Assembly (NCBI GenBank): GCA_030019435.1
Contig: JASEEV010000001.1
Span: 92,064-132,136, forward strand
Direction: 5' to 3'
Length of the DNA: 40,073 nucleotides
Origin: Methanocellales archaeon
GTDB lineage: Archaea; Halobacteriota; UBA148
A program made the translations under genes and the position numbers. This document shows, piece by piece, positions 25,302-33,896 of this stretch. A model generated the notes under the pieces. That model searched no databases, was not told the DNA's origin, and saw nothing but the letters and a program-made list of their open reading frames with translations. Numbering within the stretch: position 1 is the stretch's first letter; the number at the start of each line of letters is the position of its first letter.

Positions 25302-26129
25302 TCAAACACCTTCTATCAACTTAGATATTGAAATCATTTGTGCGTGCGCTTTATAGATAATACTTTTCATCACGTCTGGTTCAAAGATCGTTGCTTTTAG
25401 AGCAAGATTTCTCGCTCCAATAGATGCCTTCGATAACAACACATTGATGGTTTCCTTGCTTGGATAGTCTACGCTGATTGCCAGGTTGAACGCATTTTGT
25501 GCTGCTGAAGTGAAGTCTGAAAAGTATTTGTGCTCATCGATCGCCAGTTCTTCGTAGATGATGCCGTCCTCATAGACGGCACGCAGATCCAATCCAACTT
25601 CCATTGGGTGTATCTCCAATCGCCCGAGAATTTCCGCTAGTTTGGATGAGATGACCTCACCTTTTTTGGCCACAATTTTTGTCTCCCTAATTACCACTCT
25701 GCCACCTTCGATAGCAGCTGGTATGCCAGCATTTTGTAGCTCACCCACGATAGGGCCTGGTTTAAAAGATGTGGGACCTCTCTCGATGATGATGTCTCTG
25801 GGGGCGATATCCCCTGGTTTTGCTGGCGCTGGCAACTTGCTTTTTTCGATCAGCTTATATAATTTGAAGGGACATAACTCAGAGAAAATGAGTGCCGTCT
25901 GATCTTCAATGAGATTGCTAAGAGGACGAACCCTTTCATCAGACTCCTCCAGCGCACGTTTGATGAGCGTATTTCTCGACATTTTCAGGATTGCCTTTCC
26001 ATGCAAATCTCTCCTCGTGGATTGCAATTGTTTTGCTGGCATTCCCCTCATCCCAACTATTCCGACTACGGAGTAAGCCTTGATGTTTTGCTTGATATCC
26101 TCAATCTCGTCTTTCTTCCATTCTTTCAT
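25302..26129 (-). CDS. rpl10: Ribosomal protein L10 (P0), short form without acidic tail
   Basis: The stalk base protein that carries L12 dimers. The 275-residue product has the N-terminal rRNA-binding domain ('[22 protein letters not shown]', '[14 protein letters not shown]') and the archaeal insertion ('[23 protein letters not shown]'), then helices that bind L12. Archaeal L10 usually runs to about 330-350 residues and ends with a charged tail and GLxxLFG; this one stops at 'SISKLIEGV' with rpl12 one base later. No frameshift that restores a tail was seen. Confidence 0.92.
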   Translation of the reverse strand: MKEWKKDEIEDIKQNIKAYSVVGIVGMRGMPAKQLQSTRRDLHGKAILKMSRNTLIKRALEESDERVRPLSNLIEDQTALIFSELCPFKLYKLIEKSKLPAPAKPGDIAPRDIIIERGPTSFKPGPIVGELQNAGIPAAIEGGRVVIRETKIVAKKGEVISSKLAEILGRLEIHPMEVGLDLRAVYEDGIIYEELAIDEHKYFSDFTSAAQNAFNLAISVDYPSKETINVLLSKASIGARNLALKATIFEPDVMKSIIYKAHAQMISISKLIEGV

Positions 26130-26765
26130 TCAAAGCACCCTTACAGAAGGTCCCATTGTGGTTTTCACATGGATGGAGCGAATGTTATGTTTGTCCAGCT
26201 TTGTCTCAAGTCGTTTGATGATCGCATCTATATTCTCTGCAATTTCCTCAGGAGCCATGCTCTCACACCCAACGATCGTGTGGAACGTCATTTTATCTTT
26301 AGATCTTATCTTGACGGTCTTTCGCAACCTGTCTATGAATTTGGCGATATCTGCCCCCGGTGGAATTGGATTTGGCATCTTGCCCCTAGGACCAAGCACT
26401 GGACCCAAGCTTTTACCAATGGATGGCATCAAAGACGCCTCTGCAATAAAGAAGTCATGTTCACTGGCGAGGATCTTGGCCTGAGGCTTGTTCTCTCCAA
26501 GCACATCGATTTGTTCGGGTGGGATGACGAGATCTGCACCGGCTTTTTCTGCCTTCACCGCAAGTTCACCAGATGCAAAAACTGCAACCTTCACGGGCTT
26601 GCCCAAACCACTTGGGAGGATGACATCCTCATCGATCCTGTTCTGGGGCTTGCTCATGTCGATGTTTCGCAAGTTAATCGCCAGATCGATGCTCTCGGTA
26701 AAATTTCGCTTCGGTGATTTCTCTAGAGCTGTCTTAACAGCTTGTAGTGTATCTCTCTGTGCCAT
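26130..26765 (-). CDS. rpl1: Ribosomal protein L1
   Basis: A 211-residue protein with 'RNFTESIDLAINLRNIDMSKPQNRIDEDVILPSG' near the N-terminus, 'DFFIAEASLMPSIGKSLGPVLGPRGKMPNPIP' (residues about 105-136) and 'TIVGCESMAPEEIAENI'. It leads the L1-L10-L12 operon. The leader of about 100 bases on the minus strand contains the palindrome CGACCGGTCG (26789-26798) and GGAGGG before the ATG. Archaeal L1 often represses its own mRNA, but no clear mimic of its rRNA site was identified here. Confidence 0.94.
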   Translation of the reverse strand: MAQRDTLQAVKTALEKSPKRNFTESIDLAINLRNIDMSKPQNRIDEDVILPSGLGKPVKVAVFASGELAVKAEKAGADLVIPPEQIDVLGENKPQAKILASEHDFFIAEASLMPSIGKSLGPVLGPRGKMPNPIPPGADIAKFIDRLRKTVKIRSKDKMTFHTIVGCESMAPEEIAENIDAIIKRLETKLDKHNIRSIHVKTTMGPSVRVL

Positions 26766-26890
26766 TTCATCCCTCCGTAGTGTATGCGACCGGTCGGTCT
26801 ACTACGATGTTAGGTCTCCAAGTTAGCCAAACCTCTACTTTAATTTATCGGTGAGCCAAACATAAAGAAGGACGAATTGGAGAATAAAGA

Positions 26891-27256
26891 TTACGCCTTT
26901 GCCTTTTCTACCTCTCCAACTTCTGGAGCGATCCCGCTTATTTTTTCTTTTTTGGTTATCATCTCTGCTAATCCTTCTCTCTCTATTGTCAACATCAACA
27001 AGGTCATTATCTTGGCTTTTGAGTTCTCCCCGTTAAGCTTATACATCTGTGTTCTCCCAATTTTCCTAGTTTTTTTGATTATCCCTTCGTCCACAAACTC
27101 TTGTATGTACTTGTATACCGTCGCCTTTACAAGTTCTGCGATTCTTGTTACCTCTGGCACCGTCAATTCATCGTCAGGATACGTGCAAAATGTTTCCAGG
27201 ATTTTTACTTGAGGGGATCCACCCAATATTTTTGACAGCACGAAGAATTCGCTCAT
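26891..27256 (-). CDS. Winged-helix transcriptional regulator
   Basis: A 121-residue protein with a winged helix over residues about 10-75 ('GGSPQVKILETFCTYPDDELTVPEVTRIAELVKATVYKYIQEFVDEGIIKKTRKIGRTQMYKLN'), followed by a helical C-terminus. The gene is divergent from another small HTH gene across a spacer with two inverted repeats, so it may be autoregulated. The pair interrupts the usual L11-L1-L10-L12 ribosomal order. No specific family was recognised. Confidence 0.75.
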   Translation of the reverse strand: MSEFFVLSKILGGSPQVKILETFCTYPDDELTVPEVTRIAELVKATVYKYIQEFVDEGIIKKTRKIGRTQMYKLNGENSKAKIMTLLMLTIEREGLAEMITKKEKISGIAPEVGEVEKAKA

Positions 27257-27286
27257 CGATCATTCCTTCTACTTAAATTTTATTTA

Positions 27287-27304
27287 CTGATATAGTAATA
27301 TCAG
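27287..27304. promoter_or_regulatory. Perfect palindrome, candidate operator
   Basis: CTGATAT-AGTA-ATATCAG, 7-bp arms with a 4-base centre, 31 bases upstream of the start of the minus-strand regulator (27256). Its size and position fit a site for a dimeric winged-helix protein. Confidence 0.5.
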
Positions 27305-27313
27305 AAAGTAATT

Positions 27314-27355
27314 GTTGTAGGCATGATATATAAAGTTTACGATTTAGTCTACAAC
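27314..27355. promoter_or_regulatory. Inverted repeat bracketing a TATA-like element
   Basis: GTTGTAG (27314-27320) and CTACAAC (27349-27355) flank ATATATAAAG at 27326-27335, within the divergent promoter region of two HTH genes. A further TATA-like element (GATATACTTAAAG, about 27387-27399) lies close to the ATG at 27416. Confidence 0.45.
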
Positions 27356-27415
27356 TAACATGAAGATAACCTTTATGTACTATATTGATATACTTAAAGA
27401 CAAGAGGATCCGAAA

Positions 27416-27724
27416 ATGGAACTAAGAGAAGCTGAAAGAAAGATCATCATTGCTATGAAGAAGATGTCAGTTTCGAAAGGTAAAAAACCAAAACACGTAC
27501 GAAGAGAGACGATAAAGAAGAAAATACCAGACAGATATGTGGGAGAATTTAACAACGCATTAGATTCTTTACAAAAGAAAGGAGTAATAAGACAGGTCAA
27601 GAAAAGACCAGAGACCTATGCATTTACAAAAGAAGGGTTCAAAATTGCGATGAAAATCTATGATGAATGGATAGAAGAGACGTATAGGGGACTTAGAATT
27701 CTTTTGACTTTGATTGGATTATAA
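27416..27724 (+). CDS. Small basic winged-helix protein, unrecognised
   Basis: 102 residues, lysine/arginine rich at the N-terminus ('KKMSVSKGKKPKHVRRETIKKKIP'), followed by a helix-turn-helix-like region 'RYVGEFNNALDSLQKKGVIRQVKKRPETYAFTKEGFKIAMKIYDEW', which has the wing pattern of archaeal wHTH proteins. AGAGGA precedes the ATG. It is divergent from the regulator at 26891-27256 and convergent with rpl11. No function can be assigned. Confidence 0.65.
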   Translation: MELREAERKIIIAMKKMSVSKGKKPKHVRRETIKKKIPDRYVGEFNNALDSLQKKGVIRQVKKRPETYAFTKEGFKIAMKIYDEWIEETYRGLRILLTLIGL

Positions 27725-27753
27725 GGGAGCAAACAAAGATACTCATAAACCAT

Positions 27754-28230
27754 TTAATCTCCAAGAACGTCATCATACTTTCCTTGGTCAATATCTTGGA
27801 GGACTTCTTTTGCTTTTTTCCCTCCCACAGTGACGCCCATCGAGCTGCATGTGCCGATGACTTCCTTAACAGCATTTTTCAAGGTAAGTGAGAGCATAAC
27901 ATCCTTCTTCATCTCAGCAATGCGCACCGCCTGCTCCAAAGAGAGATCACCCACAAAATCTGTTCCTGGCATAGCGGAGCCTTTCTGGATGGCAAGTTCT
28001 TGCATGACCAATGCAGATGTGGGTGGCGTTCCCACCTCTATGGACACGTTCTTTTCATCATCTACGACCACTCTGACGGGAACTTGCATTCCATTGAATT
28101 CCTTCGTTTTTTCATTGATCTCATCGACCACTTGCTTGATGTTTATTCTAAGCGGACCCAATGACGGTCCGAGTGGCGGCCCAGGTGTTGCATTTCCTCC
28201 TGGAACGAGAACTTCTATGACCTCTACCAC
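27754..28230 (-). CDS. rpl11: Ribosomal protein L11
   Basis: A 158-residue protein with '[32 protein letters not shown]' (the L11 N-terminal proline-rich motif), '[19 protein letters not shown]' and '[24 protein letters not shown]'. It is part of the GTPase centre. It starts 1 base after the nusG stop and ends the ftsZ-secE-nusG-rpl11 run. Confidence 0.95.
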   Translation of the reverse strand: MVEVIEVLVPGGNATPGPPLGPSLGPLRINIKQVVDEINEKTKEFNGMQVPVRVVVDDEKNVSIEVGTPPTSALVMQELAIQKGSAMPGTDFVGDLSLEQAVRIAEMKKDVMLSLTLKNAVKEVIGTCSSMGVTVGGKKAKEVLQDIDQGKYDDVLGD

Positions 28231-28231
28231 C

Positions 28232-28690
28232 CTATTCCTCCTCCTTGCTCAACACTCTTACATGGTCACCTCTTACGGTAACAGGAATAGGAACCATCGC
28301 TTCGAACAATTCAACTGTGATCTCCTCTCTAGCCTCGTCCACTCGTTTCACCCTTGCTTTTTCCCCTTTAAACGGTCCTGCGATCAACTCGATGATGCAG
28401 CCTTCGGATATGCCAGTAACAGTCGGCTTAGGCGTCAAGAAATGCTCTACCTCTGCCAACGTGGAGCTTCCTTTGACCATTCCCTTGGCATGGGGAATGC
28501 TTTTAATCGCCTGATCTACTATCTCAGGAGCGGATGACTCCACCAATACATAGCCTTTCAGCTCGTCTGGAACTAAAATCGCTCTGATGTCATAGCCCTC
28601 TTTTTTTACAGCTTGCGCGAGCAGGTTCGCAACTGGTCTTTCTTGATTTGCAGTGGTCTTTACCACATAGATGGCTGTTTCATTTGTCAA
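28232..28690 (-). CDS. spt5: Transcription elongation factor NusG/Spt5
   Basis: A 152-residue protein: NGN domain ('[23 protein letters not shown]' through '[25 protein letters not shown]') followed by a KOW motif ('[35 protein letters not shown]'). With Spt4 it clamps RNA polymerase for processive elongation. Gene order SecE-NusG-L11 is conserved. Confidence 0.94.
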   Translation of the reverse strand: MTNETAIYVVKTTANQERPVANLLAQAVKKEGYDIRAILVPDELKGYVLVESSAPEIVDQAIKSIPHAKGMVKGSSTLAEVEHFLTPKPTVTGISEGCIIELIAGPFKGEKARVKRVDEAREEITVELFEAMVPIPVTVRGDHVRVLSKEEE

Positions 28691-28701
28691 TAGACGACCC
28701 C

Positions 28702-28875
28702 CTATCTACCGATGAGTAACTGCGGCATGCTAGTCATGGCAAGGTATATCAAAAAACCGATCAAACCTATCAGTAGAATGCCTGCGCCAGCGATTTTGGC
28801 AATCGTAATGAACTCTTCCCTGCTTGGTTTTCTCGTTAGCTTGAGAATTCGTGCATACTCACCTAGCTTATCCAA
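28702..28875 (-). CDS. secE: Protein translocase subunit SecE (Sec61 gamma)
   Basis: A 57-residue protein read from a TTG start: '[20 protein letters not shown]' followed by EEF and one hydrophobic helix of about 22 residues ('[17 protein letters not shown]'). This is the typical archaeal SecE pattern, an amphipathic helix then a single membrane span. AAGGTGAG, overlapping the ftsZ stop, is correctly spaced from the TTG. The gene is short and easily missed because of its non-ATG start. Confidence 0.9.
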   Translation of the reverse strand: MDKLGEYARILKLTRKPSREEFITIAKIAGAGILLIGLIGFLIYLAMTSMPQLLIGR

Positions 28876-28882
28876 TATTTTC

Positions 28883-29992
28883 TCACCTTAAGAAGTCGAT
28901 GCCAAACCTCTGTATAGCCCCTCTTGGCCTCTCTGGTCTTCCGTAGATTTGAGGGGACTTTACTCCAGTGATGATGAGCATCGTCCTAACGGTACGCTCC
29001 AGCTCTGGGTCGACTTGCGCTCCCCAGATTATCCTTGCATTTGGATCAATGCGTCGATAAACCTCCTCTAGCGCACCCTCTGCCTCTGCAACGGTCATAT
29101 CCGGTCCGCCAGTTACGTTTACCAATGCTGCAGTTGCACCAGAGATGTCGATGTCTAATAGCGGAGATTTTAGTGCTTTCTTCACGGACTCAATGGCCTT
29201 ATCTTCACCATCTGCTTCTCCTAAGCCGATCATCGCCACACCACCATTCTGCATCACCGTTCGGACATCTGCAAAGTCAAGGTTAACTAGGCCAATCTTG
29301 GTGATCAGTTCCGTGATTCCCTTGACGGCACGCATAAGCACCTCATCAGCTACTTTAAATGCAGCTTGTAATGGCAATCTTGGCACGACCTCCAGTAATT
29401 TGTCGTTTGGCACAACTATCACGGTATCGGCTACATCTCGCAGACGCTCCAAGCCAGCTTCAGCGTTTGCCTCCCTAACCATACCCTCCACTCTAAATGG
29501 AAGTGTAACCACCGCTATGGTAAGTGCACCTGCATCCTTCGCCGCTTCAGCTACGATGGGTGATGCGCCAGTGCCGGTGCCGCCACCAAGACCACATGTG
29601 ACGAACACCATGTCTGCACCATCTACACATGCTCGAATCTCGTCTTCGCTTTCCCTAGCAGCTTCCTCACCTATTTGTGGAATGCTACCAGCGCCAAGTC
29701 CCTTGTTCCTCTTGCGTCCTATCAAGAGTTTTTTACCAGCAATGATATGAAGCAAATGTTGGGCGTCTGTGTTCAACGCAAGCATATCTGCCCCTTTGAT
29801 TCCCTCCTCCATCATTCGTTGGATCGTATTCGATCCACCACCACCGCATCCGATGACAACGATGTTCGTCTTAAGTTCCCTCAAAACTTTCTCAAGCTCT
29901 TCATCAGTCTCGCCAGCCATAGCAGTTGGCCTTGTAAGCCCTTGATTTTCCGTTTCAGCCCTTGTAAGCGCCTCCTCTATGATAGACTTCAT
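28883..29992 (-). CDS. ftsZ: Cell division protein FtsZ
   Basis: A 369-residue tubulin-like GTPase with the G-box '[13 protein letters not shown]', tubulin signature GGGTGTG at residues 136-142, '[24 protein letters not shown]' and the synergy-loop segment '[15 protein letters not shown]'. An N-terminal extension of about 40 residues precedes the core, as in archaeal FtsZ1. It forms the division ring. The position directly before secE is common in methanogens and relatives. Confidence 0.95.
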   Translation of the reverse strand: MKSIIEEALTRAETENQGLTRPTAMAGETDEELEKVLRELKTNIVVIGCGGGGSNTIQRMMEEGIKGADMLALNTDAQHLLHIIAGKKLLIGRKRNKGLGAGSIPQIGEEAARESEDEIRACVDGADMVFVTCGLGGGTGTGASPIVAEAAKDAGALTIAVVTLPFRVEGMVREANAEAGLERLRDVADTVIVVPNDKLLEVVPRLPLQAAFKVADEVLMRAVKGITELITKIGLVNLDFADVRTVMQNGGVAMIGLGEADGEDKAIESVKKALKSPLLDIDISGATAALVNVTGGPDMTVAEAEGALEEVYRRIDPNARIIWGAQVDPELERTVRTMLIITGVKSPQIYGRPERPRGAIQRFGIDFLR

Positions 29993-30030
29993 CTCAATTC
30001 TCCTCCTATTAACTCATAGCGTACAAGGAT

Positions 30031-30837
30031 TTATAAGTTTTTGTGAGCATGCACTCTGATATCGCTTTCTCGAAGCATCGTATACCCAAGCTTGTGTATG
30101 AGATGCCGCAAGCGTTCACGTTGCTGAGCACTTGTTCTAGGATCAAAATAGGCAAGATTTGTGCCGGACTTCTCAAATGCTTGTTTGAGCATGACTTCGT
30201 CCATCTGGTCCAGAGCATAGTCAGGAAATATGTGTCCAAATGCGATGTCTGATGCAAGGAGCAATTTCGTCTGCCTAGGTGCATAATGAGAGCCGCCAAG
30301 ACCGATTGCTACTCTGCCAGAGATCACTTTTAACGCCAGGATGGCATTTGCGATGATCCTTGCTGGAGCGTCAAGGTACCACTGATTTTTTGTGCTTCCA
30401 ATTTCGACATACAATGAAGGCGTATGCAAAGAAGAAGGACCGTGGTGCGTTGCTTCCATCGTAACCTCATCATAAGAGGATTTTAACGATAATAACAGAG
30501 CTCTAGCCGCATGAGGAGCGGCTACAGCCAACTCCCTTGGCCTTCCGCCGAATTTCGCCTCAGAAACGTTTCCAGTGAAATGGACAGTTAACATAGGACG
30601 TTCATCCTTGCCCTCATGCCTGGAGACGAAGATCAGCAAATCTGATTTGATGCCCTCGTCCTCCAGCCTCCTATCAATCCCATCTTGGTAAATATGCAAC
30701 GCATCGATCTCGACAAGCCTGAAATTCTTATATTTATATCTTTTGCCAACTGGTTTCCATCTTGCAGCTTCCAATAGCTTGTTTCTGATATTCTGGCTGG
30801 CTGGATCTTTCGAGGAGGAAATAATGGTGATGTTCAT
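30031..30837 (-). CDS. dtdA: D-aminoacyl-tRNA deacylase, archaeal/plant type (DtdA)
   Basis: It removes D-amino acids from mischarged tRNA. The 268-residue protein has 'DLLIFVSRHEGKDERPMLTVHFTGN', 'YDEVTMEATHHGPSSLHTPSLYVEIGST' and 'IGLGGSHYAPRQTKLLL', which are diagnostic of the GEK1/DtdA family. It begins 8 bases after the antiporter stop. Confidence 0.92.
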   Translation of the reverse strand: MNITIISSSKDPASQNIRNKLLEAARWKPVGKRYKYKNFRLVEIDALHIYQDGIDRRLEDEGIKSDLLIFVSRHEGKDERPMLTVHFTGNVSEAKFGGRPRELAVAAPHAARALLLSLKSSYDEVTMEATHHGPSSLHTPSLYVEIGSTKNQWYLDAPARIIANAILALKVISGRVAIGLGGSHYAPRQTKLLLASDIAFGHIFPDYALDQMDEVMLKQAFEKSGTNLAYFDPRTSAQQRERLRHLIHKLGYTMLRESDIRVHAHKNL

Positions 30838-30845
30838 CTAGGCAC

Positions 30846-32006
30846 CTACGATGCTGACCTCTTTAGCTCAACTGCACATTTCAAAGCGATTGGAGTGACT
30901 ATGACCGATACTGCAACCATCAACACTATTGCTGAAAACACCTCGGGTCCGATGATTCCCATGCTTTGAGCTATGGCGATGACGGCCAATTCGACGCCAA
31001 CCCTTGGCATGCTCCCCACACCATAGATGAGGCTATCATAGGAATCCAAACCAACGAGCTTTGAACCTATGAAGCCACCGATCACCTTTCCTGCTAATGC
31101 AAGGATTATGAGAAGGGCGGCGAATAAGCCCGCAGTGCTTAGTGCACTTAGATCAACGGATAAGCCGATGAAAGCGAAGAAAATGGGGACGAATATGCCA
31201 TATGAAAAACCGCTGACCTTGTCTTGCACATCTTGGATCTTTGCGATCGGAATGGTGGAAAGGATTATGCCTCCAATAAATGCCCCTATGACGGCATGCA
31301 GACCAAATTTTTCTGCTAGGAAGGCGGAAAACAATGCCACTGCAATCACGCCAGTAAAGATCGCTTCTTCCACATGCATCTTCTGTATGTACTCGAAAAG
31401 TTTTGGGAGAACATGGAGCCCCAAAATGATCATGATGAGTACGAAGGCGACTAACTTGCCCCCCATGGTCAAAAGTTGACCGACCGACAACTCATGATAC
31501 AATGATATTTGTATGACCACCGCCAGCAGGAAGAGGCACACAATATCATCCAATACAGAAGCATTTAGTAGGATCGAACCAACTTTGGTCGACAGATAAT
31601 CAAGATCTATTAGCGTCCGGACGGTCATACCAATGCTTGTTGGCGTAAGTGCAACCCCTATGAAGAGGCAGTCTAAGGACGCAAAATTGAACATCTTGCC
31701 CAGCAGAAAACCGAAAATGAAAGGAATCGTCACACCAAACGTGGCTGGCAAAAACGATTGCTTGAACGTCGCCCGCAGCTCGCGCAGGTTTGTTTCTTTG
31801 TATCCTGCCGTGAACAAGAAGAAGATCACACCCAACCCAGCTAAGAACTTCAGGATCTCATCCTCTGGACTGATGAGAAAAACAGAAACCAATAATAGCC
31901 CTGCCGAGATTTCGCCTAAGACACTCGGAAAGCCCATTCGCTCAAAGAATTCGCCGAACGCCTTTGCCAGTAATAAGAGCAAGAGGATCTGAAGGAGTAT
32001 GTGCAT
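30846..32006 (-). CDS. Cation:proton antiporter (CPA2/KefB-like membrane domain)
   Basis: About 386 residues with twelve or so hydrophobic helices. Recognisable CPA2 segments are 'GEFFERMGFPSVLGEISAGLLL', 'VALTPTSIGMTVRTLIDLDYLSTKVGSILLNASVLDDIVCLFLLAVV' (with the DD ion-binding pair) and 'GLHAVIGAFIGGIIL'. No C-terminal TrkA domain is fused. It exchanges Na+ or K+ for protons (specificity unknown). GTG 32012 is an alternative start; ATG 32006 is preferred because GAAGG lies 8 bases upstream. The CBS protein gene immediately precedes it and may supply regulation. Confidence 0.9.
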   Translation of the reverse strand: MHILLQILLLLLLAKAFGEFFERMGFPSVLGEISAGLLLVSVFLISPEDEILKFLAGLGVIFFLFTAGYKETNLRELRATFKQSFLPATFGVTIPFIFGFLLGKMFNFASLDCLFIGVALTPTSIGMTVRTLIDLDYLSTKVGSILLNASVLDDIVCLFLLAVVIQISLYHELSVGQLLTMGGKLVAFVLIMIILGLHVLPKLFEYIQKMHVEEAIFTGVIAVALFSAFLAEKFGLHAVIGAFIGGIILSTIPIAKIQDVQDKVSGFSYGIFVPIFFAFIGLSVDLSALSTAGLFAALLIILALAGKVIGGFIGSKLVGLDSYDSLIYGVGSMPRVGVELAVIAIAQSMGIIGPEVFSAIVLMVAVSVIVTPIALKCAVELKRSAS

Positions 32007-32011
32007 TCTCA

Positions 32012-32464
32012 CTACCTTCTCTTATAAATTTCATTGATGATGTCTCTCTTTGAAAGAATGCCGACGAGTTTTTTTCCAACTACAACGCACATCCTATCGA
32101 TGGAATGTTTTATCATCAAAGCAGCAGCCTCCTCTAGACTGGCATTTGGAGAGATGGTTATCGGGTGACGATCCATGATCCCTTTAGCATCTTCACCCAG
32201 AAACCTCGTTAGCGATCGACCGAACATCGCTGATGGCACACTCCCTATCAAGAGACACTGCAAAACTATATCCTCGTTGACCACACCAACCAACTCCCCC
32301 TCAGGTGTAACGACCGGATAGCTATGATAGTGATATTTCTTGAACAACTTCAACAAATCCTGGATGGTATCGTCTTCCTTGACCGTCACGACGTCCTTGG
32401 TCATGATATCCTTTATGTTGGTGCCGATTTTCGCTTCGATCATGGGTGGTAGTATATTGAGCAT
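32012..32464 (-). CDS. CBS-pair domain protein
   Basis: A 150-residue protein consisting of two CBS motifs: 'IKDIMTKDVVTVKEDDTIQDLLKLFKKYHYHSYPVV' and 'IMDRHPITISPNASLEEAAALMIKHSIDRMCVVVGKKLVGILSKRDI'. Such pairs bind adenine nucleotides. The antiporter gene overlaps its stop, so it is probably a regulatory partner of that transporter (inference). TTTTTAAG lies about 30 bases before ATG 32443, so a leaderless transcript starting there, giving 143 residues, is possible. Confidence 0.88.
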   Translation of the reverse strand: MLNILPPMIEAKIGTNIKDIMTKDVVTVKEDDTIQDLLKLFKKYHYHSYPVVTPEGELVGVVNEDIVLQCLLIGSVPSAMFGRSLTRFLGEDAKGIMDRHPITISPNASLEEAAALMIKHSIDRMCVVVGKKLVGILSKRDIINEIYKRR

Positions 32465-32521
32465 GTCTTAAAAACTTTCTTAAGGGAGAGGGTCGTATTG
32501 TAAACCAATGGTTGGAATACC

Positions 32522-32986
32522 ATGGATGAAAAGTATCGTAAGTTCAAGAAGTTCGATAAGGAGCAATACGCGGAGGTCACTCGCTTCTTAAAGGAGCGCA
32601 CGCATCTAACGGCAAGGGAATGGGCTATCGCTCGGTTATGCGCAGATTTTCAGCGTTCTGGAAGAGCGGAGATGACACGAATCGGTACACATCTGCCAAA
32701 ACTCGTGCCATTCATGAACGAACCATATTCACGCCAAGCAGTTTCCAGGGCAAGAGCTGCCTTTAAGAGAAAGGTGCTGAAATCTGGAGCCACATTCTTT
32801 TATGCCTATTATTCTGGGCTGATCTCCATGGAGGAGATCATCGACATGATACATCAGATTGCAGAGGACATCGAGTACTTGCTCAATGTTGGAGAGGGGA
32901 GAGTTCCAGAAGGGGATGTGGACGTCCAGATTCAGCAGAAGGTTGCAGATGTACTACGACAGATCACCAATGCTTTAGGAAAGTAG
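32522..32986 (+). CDS. DUF5806-like conserved archaeal protein
   Basis: A 154-residue soluble protein, helix-rich: 'KYRKFKKFDKEQYAEVTRFLKERTHLTAREWAIARLCADF', then 'EMTRIGTHLPKLVPFMNEPYSRQAVSRARAAFKRKVLKSGATFFYAYYSGLISMEE'. From memory this matches the DUF5806 family of haloarchaea and methanogens. No catalytic motif is visible and its function is unknown. It is divergent from the CBS gene; CTTAAAAACTTTCTTAAG in the 57-base spacer contains TATA-like elements for both directions. Confidence 0.7.
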   Translation: MDEKYRKFKKFDKEQYAEVTRFLKERTHLTAREWAIARLCADFQRSGRAEMTRIGTHLPKLVPFMNEPYSRQAVSRARAAFKRKVLKSGATFFYAYYSGLISMEEIIDMIHQIAEDIEYLLNVGEGRVPEGDVDVQIQQKVADVLRQITNALGK

Positions 32987-33014
32987 TCGGGTTGGTTTTG
33001 CGCAGCTTGTCTGA

Positions 33015-33574
33015 CTATGCACCGCCAACAGACTTCATAACAAATTCACAATGCTTTTCGCCCTCAGCAATGCACTTTGTTTCTTGTACATCCCACTCCG
33101 TTTTATATACGGTCTCCAAGAATCCCTTGAAAAAACCCACTAGATAGTAACAGACTGGTTTATCTTGTTTGCCCTTTTGGGCTAGTATTGGTTCTGCAAA
33201 ACACGAATAATCGATCACTATTTTTCCTTTCTCACCATCAAACTCAAACTGATGTGTATTATACCAACCTAGTTGATGGTGTACAAAAGTAAAATCCAAT
33301 TCGACGACTTCCTCTTTTGTCGCAGGCAATTTTACAAAAGACGATGCAATATTTCCCCAGCATGAAGACCATACATGCGCAAAATCGCGGCAGCCCCTCC
33401 TGACCCTACAATTTTTTCGCACGCATCGTATAATTCAAATATATTGCGAGTTGCCATGAAGAAGAGACGCCAACCGGGAATACGATAAGTCGATGTCTTC
33501 TCATCGAAAATTATCTCCTCGTGGCATGGCACTGTAGTGCATCTAAAATTTCTTTTCTGATCATGGGAAGACAA
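33015..33574 (-). CDS. V4R-domain protein, frameshifted
   Basis: Two overlapping minus-strand frames make one protein: residues from 33574 ('FRCTTVPCHEEIIFDEKTSTYRIPG' to 'MYGLHAGE') and a second frame ending at 33015 ('NIASSFVKLPATKEEVVELDF' to 'ETKCIAEGEKHCEFVMKSVGGA'). The C-terminal cysteine pattern 'ECx..GE..C.F' and hydrophobic layout match the V4R (4-vinyl reductase, PF02830) small-molecule-binding domain. Adding one A in the GGGGAAAT run near 33350-33356 joins the frames as '...GLHAGENIASSF'. The joined length, about 185 residues, fits a complete V4R protein. Whether the break is real or a base-calling error cannot be told here. Confidence 0.65.
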
Positions 33575-33617
33575 CCTAATTTACTATCACTTATTCTATA
33601 AAAACGTATACGCTTGA

Positions 33618-33653
33618 CGGGCGTGAGGGGATTTGAACCCCTGATCTACAGCT
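33618..33653 (-). tRNA. Orphan 3' half of a tRNA (Trp or Arg type)
   Basis: On the minus strand: base 38 (A), anticodon 3' stem GCTGT, variable AGATC, T-arm AGGGG-TTCAAAT-CCCCT, acceptor CACGCCC and discriminator G. The 5' half (expected acceptor GGGCGTG) is absent upstream: the 124 bases before it hold repeat modules, then a complete tRNA. The junction shows the 3' part of a BHB, GGAG then AG|A, which would pair with CTCC at positions 32-35 and so suggests a CCN anticodon. Either a split tRNA 3' gene or a remnant. Confidence 0.7.
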
Positions 33654-33660
33654 CTCTCCG

Positions 33661-33752
33661 AAGAGAAACTACGTTTCTCCCTTGACCCTTTTCCTTTTGG
33701 ATCAAATCTTTTTAAAGGTTTGTTTTGGATAAAACCTTTTCCTAAAAGGTTT
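33661..33752 (-). repeat. Repeat modules A+B leading into the orphan tRNA 3' half
   Basis: Module A (GAGAAAC/GTTTCTC around TAC, 33663-33679, with tail CTTGACCCTTTTCCTTTTGG) joined to module B (ATCTTTTTAAAGGTTTG and AAACCTTTTCCTAAAAGGTTT). The same composite, in the same order and orientation, precedes tRNA-Leu(TAG) at 14017-14097. Confidence 0.75.
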
Positions 33753-33777
33753 CTCCTTTGAACCTCTTTCCCTTTTA

Positions 33778-33852
33778 TGGGCCCGATGCGATTCGAACGC
33801 ATGACCACTCGGTTATGAGCCGAGCGCTCTAACCAGACTAAGCTACGGGCCC
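33778..33852 (-). tRNA. tRNA with CAT anticodon, probably tRNA-Ile2
   Basis: Complete intronless cloverleaf of 75 nt: GGGCCCG/CGGGCCC acceptor, T-arm ATGCG-TTCGAAT-CGCAT, anticodon arm CTCGG-CTCATAA-CCGAG. The GGGCCCG acceptor is typical of archaeal tRNA-Ile, so the CAT is more likely the agmatidine-modified Ile2 species than elongator Met, which usually starts GCC. A73 discriminator; no encoded CCA. Confidence 0.88.
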
Positions 33853-33896
33853 ATGTATTGGGATATGTCACCCTCATTACTTAACTTTTATCGACA

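Noticed and set aside
33778-33852. Elongator tRNA-Met call for the CAT tRNA
   Set aside because: The GGGCCCG acceptor is characteristic of archaeal tRNA-Ile, so Ile2 is preferred, though identity depends on C34 modification that DNA cannot show.
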